Below are positions 50,864 to 62,745 of a stretch of 64,000 bases of DNA, piece after piece (within the stretch, counting starts at the first letter, position 1; the number at the start of each line of letters is the position of its first letter). Under the pieces are notes generated by a model. It was not told the origin of the DNA. It was given only the letters and a program-made list of their open reading frames with translations, and ran no database searches. The stretch comes from Blasia pusilla. Its lineage: Eukaryota > Marchantiophyta > Marchantiopsida > Blasiales. The DNA lies in assembly GCA_050084515.1 (NCBI GenBank), contig CM114271.1:53072001-53136000 (forward strand), read 5' to 3'. Position numbers and translations under genes: made by a program.

Positions 50864-52337
50864 TAAGTAACCAAGTGACGTCGATGTCGCTATACTATTC
50901 TAGCTCTACTAGCTATGGGTGTAGACAACCTAACGTGTTATCACCACAAGAAGCCTCCCACGGTCTTCTGGTCATCACTCCAGCCTCACTACCGGTAGTA
51001 CACAAGAGTAACACTACTCCGGAAATCAACGTCAACCCTAACAATGGGCGCGCAAGCAAGAAGCAACGATGGAGGGGATCCAAACACAGGAAGTCCAACG
51101 ACAATCCTCCAATCGCAAATAGGAAATCAAGGTAACACAATCCACCAAACGTGGCGCCCCCTGAATCCACAAACCCACCACACAATTCTAACGCAATAGC
51201 TATTCCGCCGCGGATCGATGACGTGCTAGTCGAACTTGCACCACCTGAAAATATCACCTGCATGGAGAGGCTACACCGTACTATGCGCTAGAGGTCCATC
51301 AACCAAAAATCTGAGATGCATAAACCGCCTAACACCTCTCCGAACAGCACCAAATGAGCTACAACAGTGTGTACACTTGCATAGTTAAGAACTGAGCAGT
51401 TAAGCGTCTTCCAGGCAGAATAGCCCAAAGATGGGTGACCAGTTATGCAACACTCAAATCACAAATCCTGCAAAAACTCCCTCACGCCCAACCAAGCAAG
51501 CTTGCTTGCTTGCTCCTTGCTCCTTACTCCGCCTCTCACGCCCACTCGCCCCGAGCTACCACGAGTTGCCACGAAGCCTCGAAATGCTCGAGACATGCCC
51601 CTATCGCCCAGTTTGCCACGCTTTGCCATGCTTCGCTATGGAGAGAGGCCCAACCAGGGCGCCCCCAATGGGATAGGCTTCTCCAACAATGAACGAGTCA
51701 CCAACCAACCAGCCCCTCCGATCCGCTGTCCACCATAGCCAGACCTTGAGCTAGTCCGCAAAATTTCGAACAGCAATTACTTCACAAATCCTTGACCAAA
51801 ATTGAATGTGTTTCAACCAGAATTCAATTGACCACCATAGCTATCTCTCCACAAAAAATCGGCTACAACCGAGTTAAAAATCAGACAAACTTGCTGTCCA
51901 TACACCTCCAGAATCGCAAATCCAACAACGCTTCCGCCCAGTTTCATGCACACAGAAATCCGCAACGCTCCACACACTCAAGCAGATAGCTTCACATGAG
52001 ATCACAATACAAGTAGCAATAGGAACCTCTCACCCGATCTGGATGAACTTCAACAGAGCTTCCGCACTTCAAGCTCTCCACATTAGAAAACCGTCGAACA
52101 CGAACCAGAATCTTCAATCCTTGATAACTTCCAACTCCCTTGACGAAATTCGGCGATCTAAAGCGCGTTGGAAAGCTCTTAGCAAGGCGCTTATTTCCCA
52201 AAAAACCACGCATCATATTCACACCTCCAACATAGGCCACAAGCCACGAACATCCACGGCTGAGTACACAATCAACTCTAACCAAATCCTATTGATCCAC
52301 AATCGAAGCTACCATCGATCTACGTCAATTCTTTGAG
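50864..52337 (-). other. leader of the gypsy element
   Basis: About 1.5 kb between repeat A1 and gag with no coding signal. It contains the antisense 5S-like segment and a 16-base palindrome (CAAGCAAGCTTGCTTG) at 51493-51508. No primer-binding site with the usual initiator-tRNA sequence was found next to A1; a TGGTAGCTTCGATTG on the minus strand about 25 bases inside is a weak candidate. Confidence 0.5.
51383..51445 (+). other. 5S rRNA-derived segment with internal pol III promoter
   Basis: On the plus strand AGAACT (51388) is followed by AGTTAAGCGT (box A, 51398-51407) and, after 22 bases, GATGGGTGACC (box C, 51430-51440). These blocks and their spacing equal those of plant 5S rRNA, while the bases between have diverged. 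The 5' and 3' thirds of 5S rRNA are not recognisable. It lies in the leader of the gypsy element in the opposite direction to its genes. Confidence 0.82.
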
Positions 52338-52703
52338 TGAAATCCGTGAAAGACCTACTGTCATAAAACATGTATGGAATCACATAAAATCGAGCCAAAC
52401 CCACTCCACGATGGGATAATCTAGGTCGAAGCTTGCGGGAAACACCATAGCCAAGAGCTCTATTCACTACCAAGGCTAACTCCCAACGCAACAGGCTCAA
52501 CTCAAAGAAGTGACTATTCTTTGAGTGCTCTCCACCTTATATCCTCCAACCTAAGAGCGGGCCCTATTGGAAAAGTCACCATCAATTGAGTAACCCCCAA
52601 CCCTATGTATGAAATCGCATCTCTACCTAGACACTGCGGCCCTACATAAGGTATGGCCTCTACTAGCACACTATACTCTACGACATAATCCGTATGGTCA
52701 TGA
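52338..52703 (-). repeat. repeat A1, 5' LTR-like copy
   Basis: Gap-free match to A2. On the minus strand it starts near TGACCATACGG and ends GGATTTCA. Neither side is followed by repeat B: outside lies CAAAGGCC (plus strand), inside the leader. Confidence 0.93.
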
Positions 52704-55394
52704 CAAAGGCCTTGTCAAGCAAAAAACCCCCTCTTTTTTCCACCTCCGTCTGGGTCGCCAAGAAATTTACTTCCATTTTAATTGTAAACAAATTTAATAA
52801 GAGGACAAAGAATATGTGAAAAAATGGGAAACAATTAACTCAAAAATAATTCAACGAGTTATGTTATTAATTTCTTGAAACAAATATGACATGAACGCTA
52901 GTGGTTGGTCATATGTGAAGACAACAAGATGAGTGGTTACGCACCACTTTGGCTTAACGTATCAACATCAATGCTCATGCACATTGTAATGCCACAAAGG
53001 ATGTGAGTAACTTGCAAGTATTGGAAGTTGCAACAAGGACTCAGCTTGCAAGTAGCAACCATAAAAGTGATTGATGAGTGCTTTAGAAGAAGTTTGCAAG
53101 AAATAACTCACAAATTTCAAAGCATTTCAAAAGTAGAGAAAACTCACATAAAACTCATATGAAGTGCATTTGCAAACTAATACTCCCAAATGACTTGCAA
53201 ATTTGTAGACCGAGCCAAATTGGGACTCGAAAGAAATGGATCAAGAAAAAATACGCTCAAGCCTGATAGTGTTATAAATTTTTTTAATCATCCATGATAT
53301 AATCATTATTAGGATGACCACGCTCCATGTAGATTAATCAATCTTACAAGAACATCCAATGCTCTTTCGTTAGGGTTGGTGAGCTTAATCACAATCAAAA
53401 AAGGTTATAAATTATGGATTAACAGACAAAAAAGCACTTTTAGACTATGTAGTACTGGAGGTATAAATAGATACTTACGAACATAAAGATCTAAGTATAT
53501 GGAACACCATCTGTACAATTAACAAAGAAGCGCCTCCTCCATGGCGACACCTCCTTCTCTTGCCACATGTTTTTCATCAGCTCTCATGTGTTGCCACATG
53601 TTCCCTAAATGGTCGGGCTATTCTATTTGTGAATGTGACTCCATCAATGAGGGTGCACTTCACCATACAGAGTATAAAGGATGGTTCTATGGAGAGACAA
53701 AATTGAAATGAAGCAGGGCTTTTTGTCCAAACTTAGTTGGAATGATTGGAGAGTATCTCATCCCCATATGATATGTCTTTTGATGTGTACTTTTTAATAT
53801 GAGGGTAGTGATTCCGGTGGGACTTATTCTAAATATTGGATATCTAAGTATAAATGGGGAGTGCATAGATGATTTGAATGCAAGGTTAAATGTTTTTATT
53901 CCGTTCATACCACAAGTATCTTATTTGTCGTGACCCTCACAAACAAACGTGCACCAACACAGAACATCATAACTCTCATTGGCTCACACTAGAATGGAAG
54001 TCGTATCAACGAATGAGACATAAGTTGCAAGAGCTAAATGTGAGCCTTAAAGCGCATCTCAAATGATGAGGGTCGGGACCTAGCAATAGAAGACCAGACG
54101 TCAAGCGGGACTTGAGAGAGCTCAAGCCCACAAGAGTTGGGCACCAAGAGGATTTCAACCTTACTTGGAATTTGATTGAGAGTGTGGGGGCTCTTCGTAT
54201 TTGAGGTCATAACGACTAGAGCTAAGATGAATTTGGGAGGAATAAGATGGCGTTAGAAAGCTTGTGAGAAGAAAATTCCTACGCACTAAAGTTATAGACA
54301 AACATAATAGTAGAGATTTAGAAACAATCCCAAGCTATTTGAATGGTAGTTGGGTTGATGTAACTCTCCAGCTCACGAAACCACTCTAGAGTTGCTCAAA
54401 GTTAGAATGCCCCTCGAAGCCTCTCCTCTTCATTCATATACTTAGAGATAGGTACAATGAAAACAAATTAGCTCTACCTAGCTATCCTTATGCCACGTGT
54501 CTTACTCTCATAGCATGAGAGGATCTCCTTTGGAGTCTGATGTCCCAACTTCATCCTTATCTTCCTTCTCACCAACCTATGGCCCCACTCTCATCTTTAT
54601 CTCAACCTCATTCTTACTTTTCACCAACTTATGGCCCCACTCTTATCTTTATCTGATGTATCTTGTCTTTTCTCTTTTAGGTTGATTCTTTTCCATTTAT
54701 GTGCTTCATGTCATAGATTCTAACTTAACTATGACTAACAAAGGATGGTCACAGTTTAGGGCCATAAGGAGCGGCCCAAGATGATTTTCTTAAAGGTAGA
54801 GAGGGGGTGGAAATCTCTAAAATTATATGTAAGGGGGAGGATCTCCAAGGATGTTTGGAATTGGAATTCCATCTTGGGGAACTATAGGGATGAACTAAGG
54901 GCACAGGATGGATCAAGCGATTAGATTCGGGGTTGGACACAAAGCCAAGGGTCTAGGTGGGCCAATTATGGACACCAATCTTGGATCTTGATCCCTGACT
55001 TAGATATTGAGTCACGATTAGAAACTTTTTTGAGGTCCATTAGGTAGTTGGAACAACCAAGCGTATTAGAGTCATCTTAGGTTCGTAGATTATGAAAGAA
55101 TTGTGTTCCAATTCTTGAGGGACTTGCTTATGTTGGGGAGTGAAGGGTTGGGCTGGTAGATGACTCGCCTAGATCCGTTGAGCTTAAAGGATGGCTCGAG
55201 ACCAAGACTTTGGAGATGCAAATCAGGTTGATCCAAATCATGGATATCGTGAGTGTGTTTAGGTGCAGATCAGAAAGGAGAGCGTGGCCTACTGAACGCA
55301 AGCTTTCATAACATTCCTAGTAGACATACCATTTTCACTCATAATAAACGAAGAAATATAGCTCTGAAGGAAAATTACGAACCAATTTTCACCA
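52704..55394. other. no gene recognised
   Basis: AT-rich sequence without domains in any frame. It contains one imperfect tandem duplication at 54547-54655. Confidence 0.4.
54547..54655. repeat. imperfect tandem duplication, units of about 50-57 bases
   Basis: Two adjacent units share TTCACCAACYTATGGCCCCAC and a TCATCTTTATCT-type end, with several substitutions and a small length difference. Confidence 0.8.
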
Positions 55395-56439
55395 TTGGTA
55401 GACATTCAAATATTGCTAAGCTATAGGAATCAACCTCGAGGGAATTGCAAAGTTCAAGTGGAGTGGGTTTGTAGTCAAACAACTTGCATAATCACTTTCG
55501 ATTTGATTTGCGATATATTGAGAAGTCGTTTGACTACAAACCCTCCAATGTCATTGAAAAAACTATTGAATAGATTGCTAAGTGTTGAGAGACAAGTAGC
55601 CATCACTTTAGATCATCTTGCTAGAGGTGATCAATTATTGGGGATTGGAGAACTCGACTACCGCTAGAGTTGTGCATAGAGTAATCGACGATCTTGTGAA
55701 AGTGGCTCATGGAGTTGTGAGTTGGCCTACTAGAGCACGATTAGAAAGAGTCAAAGCTGTCTTTGACGCACAACATGGATTTCTCAATTTTTGTAGTGCA
55801 ATAGACTCCACACACATTTTCTAATTGACTTACGTGCAGGTACAAATGCCATATCATGGTATAGTCATAAGAGTAAATCTTATGCATATGCAATGCAAGT
55901 TTTTGTGCATTCAAAGGTGCGCTTCTTCAGAGTTTGCAAGATATCCACCTTGTGTTCATGATACACGACTCCTCCAAAACTCAAAATTGTACAAGAAAGC
56001 AATTCAAGGAGAAAGATATATGATTGGTCCTCTAGTTCCATTGAGATATAACAAGAGAATTCGAGAGTGTATTATTGGTGATGCACGATATCTGCTATTA
56101 CCTTGGCTCATTCTCCCTTATCCAGGAGCAAGTGGTTGGAAAGAGGCATGGAATTATCTCCATTCTTCAATGTGTATGTGTGTGGAGAGAACTTTTGGAC
56201 GATTAAAAGGAACATCGCGCGTACTAAATTGACACATTTATCATCCAAAATTGGAGCGATTACCAAAGATGATTGTTGCTTGTTGTATCTTGCACAATAT
56301 CTTGCTTGATAGACAAGATCATACTCCAGAGACACTTTCTAGAACCGCAAGACCTCATCCACATGGATTTCAAAGTTTTGTACCAAACAACATAACCACG
56401 TCTAATGAAAGAGCTAATCGAGATGCTCTTAATTATTAA
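55395..56439 (+). pseudogene. PIF/Harbinger transposase (HARBI1-like), interrupted
   Basis: In order over three frames: LLNRLLSVERQVAITLDHLA, RVIDDLVKVAHGVVSWPT, AIDSTHIF (first catalytic Asp), VHDTRLLQNSKLYK (second Asp), GDARYLLLPWLILPYPG, and VERTFGRLKGTSR (catalytic Glu). The ending resembles the IVACCILHNILLD block of plant Harbinger transposases. Frameshifts and stops (for example at 55665 and 55824) show that it is inactive, but the DDE residues survive. It pairs with the Myb-like reading at 57320-57780. Confidence 0.9.
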
Positions 56440-57319
56440 CCATATAGTGCTACAAATTGAGTAGATGATGATGTTCAATATTTTATGAGATCAATACTCG
56501 AGATTTTATACTTTGAAGATATATTGCAAATACTTCATACTCTCCACTTGTTTGTCTCGTCCCTCCTTTATGACTTGGATCAAGTCCTTGGTGAGAACAT
56601 TTTGAGCTTCATTTGTCGAGAATTTTCTCTTTTTCCCCTTAATCCCACAACCAAAGCTGGTCTTCCTTTTTCGAGTTGGCTTGGGAGGGGAATCCGACCA
56701 AACTTCTTCAGACTTACATTATGTGGTCCCTGAAGTCCTAAAAACAATGAACTATCAACAACATACAGGCAAAAGGCTTGAATACATCTAAACCAAATGT
56801 ATGTATGTGCTGAAGGGCCTTCGATACTCTTTATGTCATCCATGAAGCCATTTTCGTTCTTTCATGGTGCTCTCCGGAAGCATCTATAAAGAAAAGAGAA
56901 ATGTTAGGAAAGGTGTCTTAAAAAATTATGTTTGCATGGTAAAAATATATTCATTGTAAATTTTGATACATCACTCACCCCAAGTGCAACTTGTGGGTGA
57001 ACTTTTTGGATGTGGCTCTTCATAAAATTTTCCTTCAACTCCATGATTTGATACATTTGGCAACATACAAAAGTATTAAGAGAGTAAGTGTAAGTGCAAA
57101 TGATAATTGAAAACAAGAAGAGGGAGGATAGGCAACATAAAATAGTAGTAAGAGAGTAAGTATAAGTGCAAGAAGTAATTGAAACAACAAGAGGAAGGAT
57201 AGGCTATTACATACATGGAGTGGTACTTGCATGATATGGTCAATCTTCTTTGGTTTCACAAGTTGACAAGTCAAATAAATTGATGACCTCAACTGTATGT
57301 GGAAGGAGTCCGATATCAA

Positions 57320-57780
57320 ATGGACATATACCACCTTCCTCTCGATTCATATCTTGGCATCTAGCTAGGAAGCCAAGACTCCATATCTTTATAGAACTCC
57401 TTGTTGAAGTTAACTAGTAAATCATTCATCTTACGACTAGATGATCCATGTCATAGTAATCCACCTCGCCACTTTTTTGCCTCCTTTCCCAATCGTATAC
57501 CTTTTTGAACTCCTTAAGAATAGCCGACCATTTTTTCTTACATTGGTTTCCATCTCGAATGGGGTTATCGATCCCATTATTTAAGCAAAAAGTACCACTT
57601 TAGACCACTTCAACTTTCCACAAGACATACGAGATTGTTTACTCCCATGCAATTCCACGGATTCCATCTCACATTTTTTCGCCACTATCAAAATTTTGAT
57701 GTGGGTTGAGGACCACGGAGGGAACTTATCAATAGAAATTTCAATTACATCTTGAGTAACACATCCTTCACAAAGTGGAT
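57320..57780 (-). pseudogene. Myb/trihelix-like second protein of the PIF/Harbinger element
   Basis: On the minus strand a reading with IRDGNQCKKKWSAILKEFKK followed by VYDWERRQKSGEVDYYDMD matches the Myb/SANT-like DNA-binding region of Harbinger ORF2 proteins. MNDLLVNFNKEFYKDMESW follows in another frame. It is convergent to the transposase. In the family this protein helps the transposase reach the nucleus and bind the ends. Confidence 0.75.
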
Positions 57781-59340
57781 ATTGGAATCAAATATCATTA
57801 GCGAAGTTTGGCGCACTATTGGAAGCATTGCCATTGCTACTGCATTGCTTACTCCAAGTGTCAATTAGGACCACCACTTCCTACAAGACCTGCATGAAAA
57901 GAAGCACCCATCAAGTTAAGTCATAGAGGCATCATGTATAGAAGCAAGCATCAAATTGGGCTTTTTTACAATGAGCATAAGGTTTTTTTTTTTACAGACA
58001 TCAGTATTGAAGGAAGCACCGAGCGGAGCCCCAAGAACGTGACTACGGCTCAAAGAGAAGAGCACTTTGTGGGGATCCTTGGGGTTCAAACACACATCCG
58101 AGGGACTAAAATTCACTAAGAACCAGGGGTAGCTCAAAGGACATCTCTTGTTATGGTGGGCAATGGCGGTGTGAAATAGATTCCAAAGACTTCAAAGGCT
58201 CTGCTCAAGAGTGTACACAAGTGTGTAACCTTTGCCTGTCTACTCACACGTGGAATATTAGTTGCATTCGAGCTAATAGATCCTTTCCGTAGCAGCAGTG
58301 CGAGGATAGCGTGAAAGGTCCTTGGGGTAACACGGTTTAGATATGAGACACTTGTAGAAAAACTTCTGAGTTGATGGTTCAGTTGGTCTAGCAAAGATAA
58401 TAATGAGAAATATTGCCATCGCTCTGATCTTCCCCTATGAAAAACACTAGATCATTAGGGTACACAGATCAAAATTTGTGAAAACCAGACCCCCAACACT
58501 CAATGTGGGTGCTGTCTATTTTCAGTATACACTTGGGACTTTGTGTACACTCAAGTGTCGCCTACACGACAACACTTTAGATTTTGTCAATTTTCTATAG
58601 AGTTTGTAGAGAATCAGGAAATTTGAGGAAAGAAAGACTCCTCAAAGCTAACAATTTTCCAGATTGGCAGCAAACATTCTTTCCCCCTCACATGTATGTA
58701 TCAAATTAGTGGAGTTTTGGTAGATTTTGAGTCAAGAGTAGCTAAGTCCCAAAAGATCAGGACCACCAGGATTTTAGATCTGTTGAAGGATTTCTCTGCA
58801 TGTGAATGGTTTTGGTTCCAGACTGCGATGGAGGTAGAGTTGTTTCGAATTATATTCGGCAGCAGTTGATGGCTACAAAAATTCAGATACAATGTAGAAT
58901 TTATTATGGTAAATAATGGAGATATGAGGCAGTACTTGAGAGAAGAGAACGTCCAAAGGATCAGTGGAGAACATGGAAGTTAATCTTGTAAATTATGACG
59001 CCAAAAATTTTGTACCATGCACCTATCTGCTAAAAGCAAATAAAAAATGAGCAAACAGTCAAGTCCCCTCCTTTGATTGTCTTCCCCCTCATATTTGTGT
59101 GGTGGGTATCCCTTTCTTGTGTATTGCCATCCCAATATTACATAGAAAGAGAAAGCACTGGTCACTTTTGAGCATTCAACACCTTCGCTCTCGGATGCAT
59201 AAGCCTGTTCACCTCCTTGAGTTCACCCGGTTTAGCTCCTTGAGTCCACCGACTTCTTCCACCTCCTGAAACACACGGTTCAGACCCCCGCCGCATACAA
59301 ATAGCGTTTAGGGGCAATCATCAACGTCGGGCATTGTTAA

Positions 59341-59346
<6 letters not shown>
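57781..59346. other. no gene recognised
   Basis: Short open frames only. The part next to 57.8 kb may still belong to the Harbinger element; no terminal inverted repeat or TWA target duplication was assigned. Confidence 0.35.

Positions 59347-59421
<75 letters not shown>
59347..59421. repeat. (CT)n microsatellite, 75 bases
   Basis: Uninterrupted CT dinucleotides after an A run. A LINE-like tail is possible but no LINE body was recognised next to it. Confidence 0.97.
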
Positions 59422-59424
<3 letters not shown>

Positions 59425-60949
59425 CATAAGGTCCTCTTGAAGAGGTCTTGGGTTCAACTCTCCCCTTGGACAGTGGGGGGCGGTCTCAATCCCAGGGCAC
59501 TGGCCTCCCCTACCTACGGCATGGATGGTCCATGTTCAAGAGAGAGAACGCCTTGTGTGCCTTGACTATGCTTTTGGGTTAAAAATCTGGATAAAAATCC
59601 AGGCCTTCATAAAGAAAATGAAAAACAAAACAAAAAAACCAAATCTCCTCACTCAAAACCCCAAATCTAGATGTGAAGGTGCTCGTCGGATGCAATGTCA
59701 ATTTCATATATGTGGAAGGGGTCCCATAAGCCAGATCAACTTCCCATGGACTAAAAATCTACTCTACTCTACTCTATTCTCTGCACACTCTAGTGGCCCG
59801 ATCAGTGTAGGCCACTACGAAGGAAGGAATAGAGGAGGAGAAGTAAGCATGACACCAAACTCATCAAGTTGTCATTCGCGCATCTCTTCAGACCGCGATG
59901 ACAAGCATCTAATTTATGTCTTCGGCTCGCTCCTTCCCTTCAAATATGCATGCTAGTGCATTCACCTAAGTGGATGGGCTCGAAAATGAGGATGCTTCCA
60001 CACATTTTTCCATATCCAACCTCACCAATTGCTACGCGGTAGTAGTACTCAGAACATTGACCAAATAGTAAACAAAGGTAGAACTGGACAGTTAACATAA
60101 CTTGTTTATTTTTTGGACAAGGGATTGTGCCTCAACAAGAGCTATAATTACATCAATTATGATGATAGTGAGATAATAATCATAAAAGGAACGACATTGA
60201 CCATTGACAAAGCCCCAACTCCGAAGAGATCACAAAGGATTCGAGGGAAATTCTCACAAAGCAATTAGTGGTGCGGCCACATGGCGCTACAATAGTTACA
60301 TGGCAAGTGATTTGGGCACCTCGAGTTTGATTAGACTAGGTCTCACAGATGAAATTGGACTCTTCCCTAATTTGATCTCTTCTCAGAGAAGCAAGCGCCC
60401 TAATCAAAAGAAGCAAGAGGAAACGAGCATGATCCAAAGAATTAGTCCGGTGGAAAAACTCAGCAATAGTGGTAGAACCCTGATGGAAAAATAAATCACA
60501 ATGTTTGGATCAAGTGGTTAAAGAGCATTTCTTTGGAAACGTAAATTAAACTATCTTTGACTCGTTGGGGTGTCGTAGTTAGGGGCGCAAGCAATGGGAA
60601 GGAATTGGAAGTAATATTTCGCTGAATCATTCAATCAGTGCTAAGGAATATATAGAAGTAACGATGATTTGGGGAGGGAGATGATGGCGGCGTGAAGATC
60701 CGCGCGGCCATTGCGTAAGTGTGATACCCACCATTTTGTAAATTTGCGGATTAATACATTTTCATTCAAACTTGAGTGTGGATCTCTTCAAGGATGAAGA
60801 CTATTTGAAGTAAAGAATGTATGAAGTTTATTTTTGAGTATTGGATATTGCAAAAGTATTGCAGTAGAGTATGAAGCTCCTAGGATAAGGCAGAGACGTG
60901 AAACATCAAGGATTTTCCTTGGAGGAGAGGGAAATGAATTCACGAAGTC
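59422..60949. other. no gene recognised
   Basis: The open frame at 59525-59956 (+) and the shorter ones after it show no domain or splice pattern. Confidence 0.35.
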
Positions 60950-61215
60950 TAAAGACCAAGAGCGAAGCTTGGCAAAGACAATGAAGCCTAATAAAGAACC
61001 TATTTATGAAGTGCTTCGCTCTTGAACGAATCATAATGAAGAAGAAGAAACAGAAGTACTTCGCTCTTCAACGAAGCACCAAGACGAAGCAACAGTCCTT
61101 CGTGGAAGAACGAAGCACTTGGAACAAGCGCGAAGAATGTTACGCTTCGTCTTCAGAAGAAGAGGAAGAGCTTCGTCTTCAAAGGAAGAAGAAGAGGTAC
61201 TGACTTCGCAATGAA
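60950..61215. repeat. tract dense in CTTCG and CGAAG words
   Basis: CTTCG and its complement CGAAG alternate many times here, within purine-rich GAAGAAGAAG runs, so the RNA could fold into many short hairpins. It reads as an open, Lys/Glu-rich frame by composition only. It may be part of a terminal repeat. Confidence 0.6.
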
Positions 61216-61819
61216 GATAAGACAGCTCGCCATTTCAAGCGGCACACCGTTAGAGTAGTTAGGCTAGGAAGAGGCATGCCTTTTTGGACCAGATAGGAAG
61301 TTAGGACAGTTACAACCAGCGGATTTGTAGGGATCACAGTAAGAGTCAAGAGAACTGTAGATCAAAGTAGTTACAAAATCCCAATAGGTATTAGCTTCAC
61401 CAAAAGCGCTTCAAATCTTTAGGACTACTTCTGTTTGGAAGAATATTTAAAGACCATCAACGTAGTTAATTTCATCATTCTCTTACAAAGTCCTTATATT
61501 GGAGGAATGGTGTGAGCAAGAGAGTAGTAGCCTCTCAAGCTTGTACACACTTTGAAGCTTTTTCATTCTTGATGGAATAATAAAGAATTCCCTTTCTTCA
61601 TTCTGATGTGCGACGTGTATTCATGAATCATCTTATTGGGTTTGTAGAGTGAGGAGTGGATCAGCAGAGCACTTTCACCACTACAATAATCAACAGCGAG
61701 TTGTAAGAAATGTGTTTGACAGAGAGTAGCGTGCCAAGACGGATTGAGTTCCGAAAGTAGGACGAGCCATCTTCTTGTTGAGATCTCTGTGTGGTTCTCT
61801 GGTGTTGAGTGAAGATATC
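61216..61819 (+). repeat. possible LTR relic of another element
   Basis: Features of an LTR end: a TATTTAAAGACC TATA-like block near 61444, AATAATAAAG near 61577 as a poly-A signal, and a GTGGATCAGCAGAGC near 61656 that loosely resembles the usual initiator-tRNA primer site. No partner LTR or coding part is visible, so this is weak. Confidence 0.3.
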
Positions 61820-62568
61820 GTGCGCATACACATCGCTACACAACATACATCGTTGTCATCGAACACACACACGATCCCATGCTAACTCATGGCATCCATA
61901 CACAAAGGCAAGAAGTACCAAAATATCTCCAATAAAGTAAGATCCAATCTCTCTCTACACCATCTTACACCATAGCTCTCAAAGTTGTGCACCCTCTCTC
62001 GTGTCAAACCAAACCCACTCTTCCAATGAGAGGCTTGGTTTACACTCACAAGGCAAGGGACCATAGCTCCGTCGCCTTATGCCAAGAGGTTCAACAAAGA
62101 GAGAATGAGCTCTCAAGCTCTCTCTCTTGGAGGTATACCCCCTTCCCTCTCCCAAGCCCTCTCTACGGTAACCTATGCTCGCATGTCATCTCCTTGGCTC
62201 TTGACCTACTGTAGCGGTTCAAGGGCCACTTCCCAAAGTGGGAAGTCAACTATCCCCAGCATGGGATCTTACTCGAAATAGTAAGTTTCTATATATGGCT
62301 CCAAATGAGCCGAAACAAAGGGGAAACCTGCTCTCTCAGGTTTCCCGAGGCCTCAATAGGTCATCCTTGACCTCCTAGGCATGTCCTCCACTACTCGTGC
62401 AGACGCTCTGTTAGATCCCATTGATCTATCCTAACAGTCGTGACACTTGTCTTGCGCATACACATTCGTTGTCATCGAACACACACACAGACACACACGA
62501 TCTCATGCTAACTCATGGCATCCATACACAGAGGCGAGAAGTACCAAAATATCTCCAATCGCCCCCCT
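61820..62568 (-). repeat. 3' terminal block B1-A2-B2 of the second gypsy element, with purine tract
   Basis: On the minus strand: GGGGGGCGA purine tract (62568-62560), B1 (about 62559-62449), A2 (about 62448-61934, starting TGTTAGGATAG) and B2 (61933-61820). B1 and B2 both begin TTGGAGATATTTTGG and end near TATGCGCA; B1 lacks a block of about 17 bases present in B2. The order is the same as in the first element, although the A sequences differ. The block also matches window positions 1-630. Confidence 0.8.
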
Positions 62569-62745
62569 AGCTAGTGGTTAGGTCCCTCTAACTCTAGATA
62601 GCCATCTATCCCTACCTACCATGACATACATCTCTAGGACGCTAAGAGCAGAAAGGCCAGGTGCTCATGTGGCCCCATCGTTAGTCGCCTTCATGTCATC
62701 CATATCACAGAAAAAGTCTGAATTAAAACCTATCTTATATCTCCT

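Larger units (their letters stand above)
42920..52703 (-). mobile_element. Ty3/gypsy-type retroelement encoding a C5 DNA methyltransferase and a PHD finger, with split direct repeats
   Basis: Order on the minus strand: repeat A1 (52703-52338), leader with an antisense 5S-like segment, gag (about 50863-49460), linker (49457-48816), protease (48742-48428), cytosine-5 methyltransferase (about 48060-46990), reverse transcriptase (46662-45801), RNase H and H2C2 zinc finger (45746-44715), integrase core (44711-44328), integrase tail with PHD finger (44340-43668), purine tract (43506-43496), then repeats B1, A2 and B2 down to 42920. The protease and methyltransferase share one frame with a single stop between them. 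Reverse transcriptase through integrase also lie in one frame, broken only by stops. A1 and A2 have the same length and about 18 mismatches in 366 bases by my count, so the insertion is fairly old. No target-site duplication was found. Confidence 0.88.

Noticed and set aside
51493-51508. 16-base palindrome CAAGCAAGCTTGCTTG in the gypsy leader
   Set aside because: Short and built from a simple repeated word; no reason to think it functional.
59525-59956. 143-codon open frame on plus
   Set aside because: No recognisable motif and unlikely residue composition; no support for a gene.
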